Below, one piece after another: positions 58,572 through 64,000 of a stretch of 64,000 nt of DNA. This DNA is from Dipteronia dyeriana (taxonomy: Eukaryota; Streptophyta; Magnoliopsida; Sapindales; Sapindaceae), in the NCBI GenBank assembly GCA_032871835.1, contig CM065295.1:67760687-67824686 (forward strand). The letters are read 5' to 3'. How positions within the stretch are numbered: the first letter of the stretch is position 1; the number at the start of each line of letters is the position of its first letter. The translations under genes were made by a program, and so were the position numbers. Under the pieces are notes generated by a model. The model was not told where the DNA came from. It worked only from the letters and a program-made list of their open reading frames with translations, and made no database searches.

Positions 58572-60170
58572 TGTGGTTACAGATTTTGACGCCATGACGA
58601 TGGAATTCAAATTGGATGGAAAAAAAGAATATGGGCTACTTTGTCTCTCAAGGAAATTAAACAATGCGAAACTCAGATGATAGAAAGGTTTTGCAAAGGG
58701 GATGCCCAATACTTTGCAGTAACGAATGCTGGAGATCGACAAGATGGGGAAAGTGAGAAAAAGAATACGGATGAGTTATAAGATGAATTATAGCGGTTGC
58801 CCGAGATAGTAAGTAAGGTAATGGCAAATCATCGACATGTTTTGAAGGTGGCAACTAGCTTTCCATCATCTCGCCATTTTAATCACCAAATTATTTTGAA
58901 AGATAAGGCGAAACCAGTCAATGTGCCTCCATATAGGTATGTCCATTTTCAGAAAGATGAGATTGAGAGACAAGTAGAGGAGATGTTGAAGAATGGATTG
59001 ATCAGACAGAGTCTTTCGTCTCCGGTGCTATTGGTGAGGAAAAAAGATAGGACTTTGAGGTTTTGTACTGACTATCGAGCTCTGAATGAGGCAACTGTGA
59101 AGGACCTATTTCCTATTTCGACGGTTGATGAGATGTTGGATGAGTTACATGGGAAATGTGTGTTCACCAAGCTAGATTTACGAGCTGGGTAACACCAAAT
59201 TCGGATAGAGGAGGAGGATGAGCATAAAACAGCCTTTCAAACGCATTCGGGGTTATATGAGTATCTGGTGATGCCATTTGTGCTGTGCAACGCACCTTCT
59301 ACATTCCAAGTAACCATGAATTCAAATTTCAGACCTTACCTGAGGAAGTTTGTTCTAGTGTTCTTTGACGATATTTTGGGGTATTCAAAATCAATAGAGG
59401 AGCACCTTGAGCATTTGGAGTTGTATTAGCCGTTAGGGATACTAGAGCAACATCTTTTTTTATTAAAATGTCAAAATGTGACTTTGTGCAGGAGGAATTG
59501 CAGTATCTTGGGCACATAATTTCAAGAGCGGGAGTGAAGGTTGATCCTTGGAAGATTGACGCTATGGTAGACTGGCCATTGCCAAAAGATGTGTCGACTC
59601 TGAGAGGATTTCTGGGGTTAACATGTTATTACCGGAGGTTTGTGAAGAATTATGTACTGATTGCAAAACCATTGATTGATATGTTAAAAAAAACAGTTTT
59701 GAGTGGACGGAAGAAGCAAAGAAAGCTTTCGAAGATTTGAAGAGGGCTATGACACAAACCCCCGTGTTAGCTTTGCCCAAGTTCGAAAAGCCATTCGAGG
59801 TCTATACTGATGCGAGTGGAGAGGGGATTGGGGCAGTTTTGGTACAAGAGAAGAGGCCTCTAACTTTTGTTTCCAAGGCTTTAGGGCCAATGAAGAAGGC
59901 TTAGAGTGCTAGGGAGATGTTAGCAGTGGTGCACATGGTAAAGGTATGGAGACCTTATTTATTAGGCAAGAAATTCACCATTGTCACCGATCAACAAGCT
60001 TTGAGGCACTTGTTGGAGCAGAAAATTGTGACCTCGGAGCGGCAGAAGTTTTTATTTAAGCTTCTTGGGTTTGAGTACGATATTGTCTACCAATCTGGTA
60101 AGTAAAACAAAGTAGATGGCCTTATCAAGAAAAAGGGGCAATTCAATATTGCTGTAGGTGTATGCAAATG
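58572..60170 (+). pseudogene. reverse transcriptase and RNase H of element A
   Basis: RT blocks: KNGLIRQSLSSPVLLVRKKD, FCTDYRALNEATVKD, FPISTVDEMLDEL, the catalytic pair in FFDDIL (~59365), and KCDFVQEELQYLGHIIS. RNase [39 protein letters not shown]. Stops occur at 59191 (after KLDLRAG), 59429, 59903 and ~60104. Synthesises DNA from element RNA in active relatives; broken here. Confidence 0.88.
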
Positions 60171-60199
60171 ATGAGGCAAGAGTAATGGCACTTAGTGTG

Positions 60200-61250
60200 G
60201 CTGAATGGTGAGTTTGGGATCAAATTAAGGAGGTCATGCAGTTTGATGCTCGAGCAGTGGAGATTCGTAAAAAGTTGGAGAACCACGAGGGTGGTGTAGA
60301 GGTTGTTCGCTATAAAAATGGGTTATTACACTACAAAAACTATGTATATGTACTGGGGGTACCAGGGTTAAGAGAGGAGATTCTAGCTCATTTTCACAAT
60401 AGCAAAGAAGGAGGTCATTCGCGATGGTTGCGTACTTATGTAAGGATAAAAAACTTTTTCTATTGAGGGCATTAAAAATGAAGTGAATAAGTTGGTGGTC
60501 GGGTGTGATATTTGTCAGAAGGTGAAATATGACCAAAGGCGTTGTTGCAACCATTACCAATACCAAAGAAAATTTGGAAGGATTTGACCATGGACTTTGT
60601 AGAGGGGCTGCCTTGTAGTGGGGGTTACAAGTCAATTCTGAACGTGGTGGATAGGTTGAGCAAGGGTACCCATTATATTCCACTTAAACATCCTTTCACC
60701 GCTAGTAGTGTGGCTAGGGCGTTTATGGATAATGTGGTGAAATTGTATGGGATTCCACGGAGTATCGTGTCTGATCGAGGGAAACTGTTTATGAGTTCTT
60801 TTTGGCTAGAATTATTTACTTTGCAGAGCAATAAATTGAAGGTAAGTTCCTCCTACCATCCGCAGACTGACAGACAAACAGAGGTGGTGAATCGAACTCT
60901 TGAGCAGTACCTAAGGTGATATTGTCATGAGGAACAAAAGAGATGGAAAGAGTACATTTCATGGGCTGAGTACTGGTACAACACGTCACATCATGCTTAT
61001 ATTAACATGAGTTTGTTTGAAGTAATGTATGGACGACCACCACCGATGTTAAACATTTATGATAAAGGGACGACTCGAAATGAAGAAGTCCATAGAGAGT
61101 TGGTGGCTAGGGATGAGGTTGTAGCTAAGGTGAAGAAGGAGCTTGAGAAGGCTCAAGAGAGAATGAAGAAGTATTATGACCAAGGCAGACGAGATGTATT
61201 TTTTGAGTCCGGAGATTTCGTGTATCTCAAACTTCAACCGTATCGGTAGA
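60200..61250 (+). pseudogene. integrase of element A
   Basis: The N-terminal zinc-binding region is visible as H...H (REEILAHFHNSKEGGHSRW) and CDICQKV. The DDE core has Asp in MDFVEGLP, Asp in IVSDRGKLF, and Glu in TEVVNRTLEQYL. A TGA at 60918 and frameshifts near 60465-60545 break it. The C-terminal part (YDQGRRDVFFESGDFVYLKL) fits the gypsy GPF/Y region, with YYGPFKVLERIGEVAYKLEL following at ~61290-61350. Confidence 0.87.
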
Positions 61251-61259
61251 AATCTTAAA

Positions 61260-61646
61260 GAAAAAATTCAATGTGAAATTATCGCAACGGTATTATGGGC
61301 CTTTTAAGGTGTTAGAGCGGATAGGTGAGGTGGCTTACAAGTTGGAGTTGCCGTCTACTTCTAGGTTGCATACAGTGTTCCATGTTACCGTATTGAAGAA
61401 GAGAGTGGGAAATCTGAGTCTCATTTCAAGTGATTTACCGGCGTTTGATACAGAGGGTAACATGTTGCTACAGCCTATAACAGCTCTTCAATATTGCAGT
61501 TGGAAAAGGGACGTGGTATGACAAAGGTGTGGCAGGTTCTTGTTCAATGGTGATGGGTCCCTAGAGAAGAGGCTACTTGGGAAGACTATGACGAGATGGT
61601 AGAACATTTTCCAGATTTTTCCCTTGAGGACAAGGGTAGTCTTGAA
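61260..61646 (+). pseudogene. integrase tail with chromodomain-like segment, element A
   Basis: After GPFKVL and TVFHVTVLKK the frame shifts. The end reads VWQVLVQW, a TGA, then EEATWEDYDEMVEHFPDF and LEDK, the arrangement of chromoviral chromodomains, which can direct integration to particular chromatin. It runs nearly to the polypurine tract. Confidence 0.7.
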
Positions 61647-61657
61647 GAGCGGGGGAA
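61647..61657 (+). other. polypurine tract of element A
   Basis: GAGCGGGGGAA directly before the LTR TGTTGAG. Confidence 0.75.
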
Positions 61658-62215
61658 TGTTGAGACTGTTAGAAAATCTAAAAGAATTGGAGAGAGGTTA
61701 ACATTCTTAGGTGGAAGTGAACAGGCTATTGACAAACAAGAAGTTGGTGCAATTGATATGACGTGAGGAAGATTATGTTACGCCTTAATTAGGATTGCGT
61801 TTTAATTTTAATTATATTTTAAATTAGTTTCCTATTGGACTATGACAGAATAGGAAAATAGGAAAATAGTCTTATTTTTATTCTAATTATGTTTTAAATT
61901 AGTTCCTATTTTGACTATGACAGAATAGGAAAATAGAAAACTAGTTCTATTATAAATAGAGCTATTATTTTTAGGGTTGTTATCTTTTGAATGTTTTATC
62001 AATAAAATTGGCTTTGCTAGGGTTCATCCAATTTCTTTTCGATTCGGCTTTTCTCAGTAAACTGTTTAGAAAGTCTTGAGTTAGAATTTGGTAAATTCTG
62101 TTATCTAATTCTAGAGAGTCGATCACTCAATTCTGTGAGTGGTTTGTCTCATATCCATTTATCTTTAGGTACAAGTTAGGGTTTTATTGTTTGATCTCAA
62201 TCTAGGTCCTCAACA
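61658..62215 (+). mobile_element. 3' LTR of element A
   Basis: 558 bp, the same length as the 5' LTR, TGTTGAG...CTCAACA. It carries TATAAATAGAGC and AATAAA at the same positions. Confidence 0.9.
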
Positions 62216-62670
<455 letters not shown>

Positions 62671-64000
62671 TTTTTGTCCTAAAGCTTGTATTATGTAAAT
62701 GATGATAAATTATAAATAAAAGAAGTTGTTTTTTATATTCTAATTATATGTCTCATACGTTTATATCATATGTGCTTTACATCCAAGGTTGTCGGATGTA
62801 ATCTCAAAGTGAGTATATGAGTGTCATATACAGAGGAATTCAGTTTGAGACGTACAATCTAAAGAGTCTGTAGAGAGCGAATAAAGTTGGGTACTTTATT
62901 TGTGGTTAATCTACAGTTGTTGTTCATTCTGTAAATGTACGGTGGTCTTATCCTAGACTACTCATATGGTGATATGAGAATAAAGGCACCTTATATGATG
63001 TGATCATATACGACTGGGCTACGATCTATATGAATCTCTCATCAATATCCATTACATGAGAAGATTCATATATATCAACAAATGATGACTGTATATGGGT
63101 GATTTTAATCCTGAGTGTCTTATTGACTCATTTAAGTCAGATCGTGGTTTTTTATTTACCATGGGTGAGATCGGAGTAGCATTCCCGATCGATATCTCTG
63201 TTTCTTGGAATCACGGTGTGAGTTGTGGTTGAGAAGGTCTGTACACAATAGGTGAATCTATTCCTTCTTGCAGGAAGTAGAGAAGTAGATCCCTTAAGGG
63301 TTGATTTGAGACTTGAACAATTAAGAGCACTCTCCTTCTTTCGTAAAGGAATGAAGAATATAATTATTAATTAGAGATTCAATGACACTTGATGGAAAAT
63401 ATATAATTAGAGTGGTACATGACCCAACTCTAATTATGAACTACTTGTAAAGGATCATACCGTATATAATAGCTATATCGATGAGCATTGAATTTTGGTT
63501 TGTATAAAAATATCTACAGTTACGGGAGTACAGCCTCAGGGTTTTAGTGGAGTAACTCTGAAGTTAATAATTATGAAATATTAATTAAATAGTTTAATTA
63601 ATTTTTCTAAGAATTATTAGAGCTCAAGACTGTGGGTCCATTAGGTTCCCTTGCTAACCCGAATTATTAAAGGTAACAATGGTCACGTTTAATTAATTGG
63701 ATTGTCCAATTAATAGTATTACGAAAGTGACATATATTTATTTAGAGAATTAATTAAATTTTGAGATTATTTAATTAATATACTAATAATTAAATTAATT
63801 AAATAATTAGATTATTAAAGTAATAAATTAATAGTTGAGAATTATAAATTGGAGGTTAACAAATGATAAAATAATAAGGTTATTTTATTTATAAACTAGA
63901 TCAAGCGTTCAAGTCTTAGTGAACTAAAGTTATGTGGGATTTAAAATCCTATACTAATTTGGAGACTAAAATGCTAATTATCTTATTTTAGATATATAGA
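62671..64000. other. no gene identified
   Basis: AT-rich, rich in ATTAATTAA runs toward the end, without a coding frame over ~40 codons. The texture (GTGGGTCCATTAGGTTCCC, then GTGGGATTTAAAATCCTA) resembles plant LTR or untranslated retrotransposon DNA, but no ends are visible. Confidence 0.4.

Larger units (their letters stand above)
33380..62215 (+). mobile_element. element A, chromovirus-like Ty3/gypsy retrotransposon (hosts B and C)
   Basis: Two 558-bp LTRs with perfect TGTTGAG/CTCAACA ends bracket leader, gag, protease, RT, RNase H, integrase and a chromodomain-like tail in the gypsy order. Without the inserted B the element is about 6 kb. Sequence on both sides belongs to the 3' region of copia X, so A inserted there, although the 5-bp flanks (GGCAA and ACATG) do not match. 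The LTRs differ at roughly 40 positions by eye (~7-8%). Confidence 0.88.

Overview
The window is nuclear DNA of a flowering plant, probably a eudicot. It is AT-rich, has plant-type introns, carries one X8-domain plasmodesmal gene and is otherwise dominated by plant transposable elements. The species cannot be told from the sequence.

Layout: (1) 1-1874 is the 5' end of a Tat-type Ty3/gypsy retrotransposon on the minus strand (LTR 706-1874, start of gag 1-631), running off the window. (2) 1875-3001 is the stub of a Mutator-like element (MULE0). (3) 5081-12280 is a large MULE (MULE1) with long terminal inverted repeats, a plus-strand transposase and a convergent minus-strand DUF1985/Ulp1-protease gene. 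Arrays of ~20-bp repeats lie upstream of both genes. (4) 13838-17915 (minus) is the only apparently intact host gene, a four-exon plasmodesmata callose-binding protein (PDCB-like; X8 domain and GPI-anchor signal). (5) 18061-22550 is gene-free DNA with MITE-like elements and a solo copia LTR (20316-21158). (6) 22551-27887 is a second MULE of the same family (MULE2), truncated on the right.

(7) 27888-62700 is a nest of LTR retrotransposons at least four levels deep. Decayed Ty1/copia elements on the minus strand (28.0-33.4 kb, continuing at 62.2 kb) were entered by gypsy element A (33380-62215, chromovirus-like, LTRs of 558 bp each). A's gag was entered by Tat-type element B (35065-57905). B's 5' LTR was entered by Tat-type element C (36149-47858, LTRs of 875 bp each, perfect 5-bp target duplication CCACG). 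(8) 62670-64000 holds nothing I can identify.

The two most notable signals are these. First, the MULE family pairs a DUF1985/Ulp1 gene with subterminal tandem-repeat arrays whose unit sequence differs between copies. This resembles the target repeats of TE-encoded anti-silencing factors such as VANC of Arabidopsis VANDAL elements. Second, Tat elements B and C both carry an intron-containing antisense gene downstream of pol, and in C a 676-bp piece of that gene appears precisely inverted. All transposon genes here carry stops or frameshifts and should be read as pseudogenes. Junctions were placed by eye; those with TG...CA ends or target duplications are the firmest.
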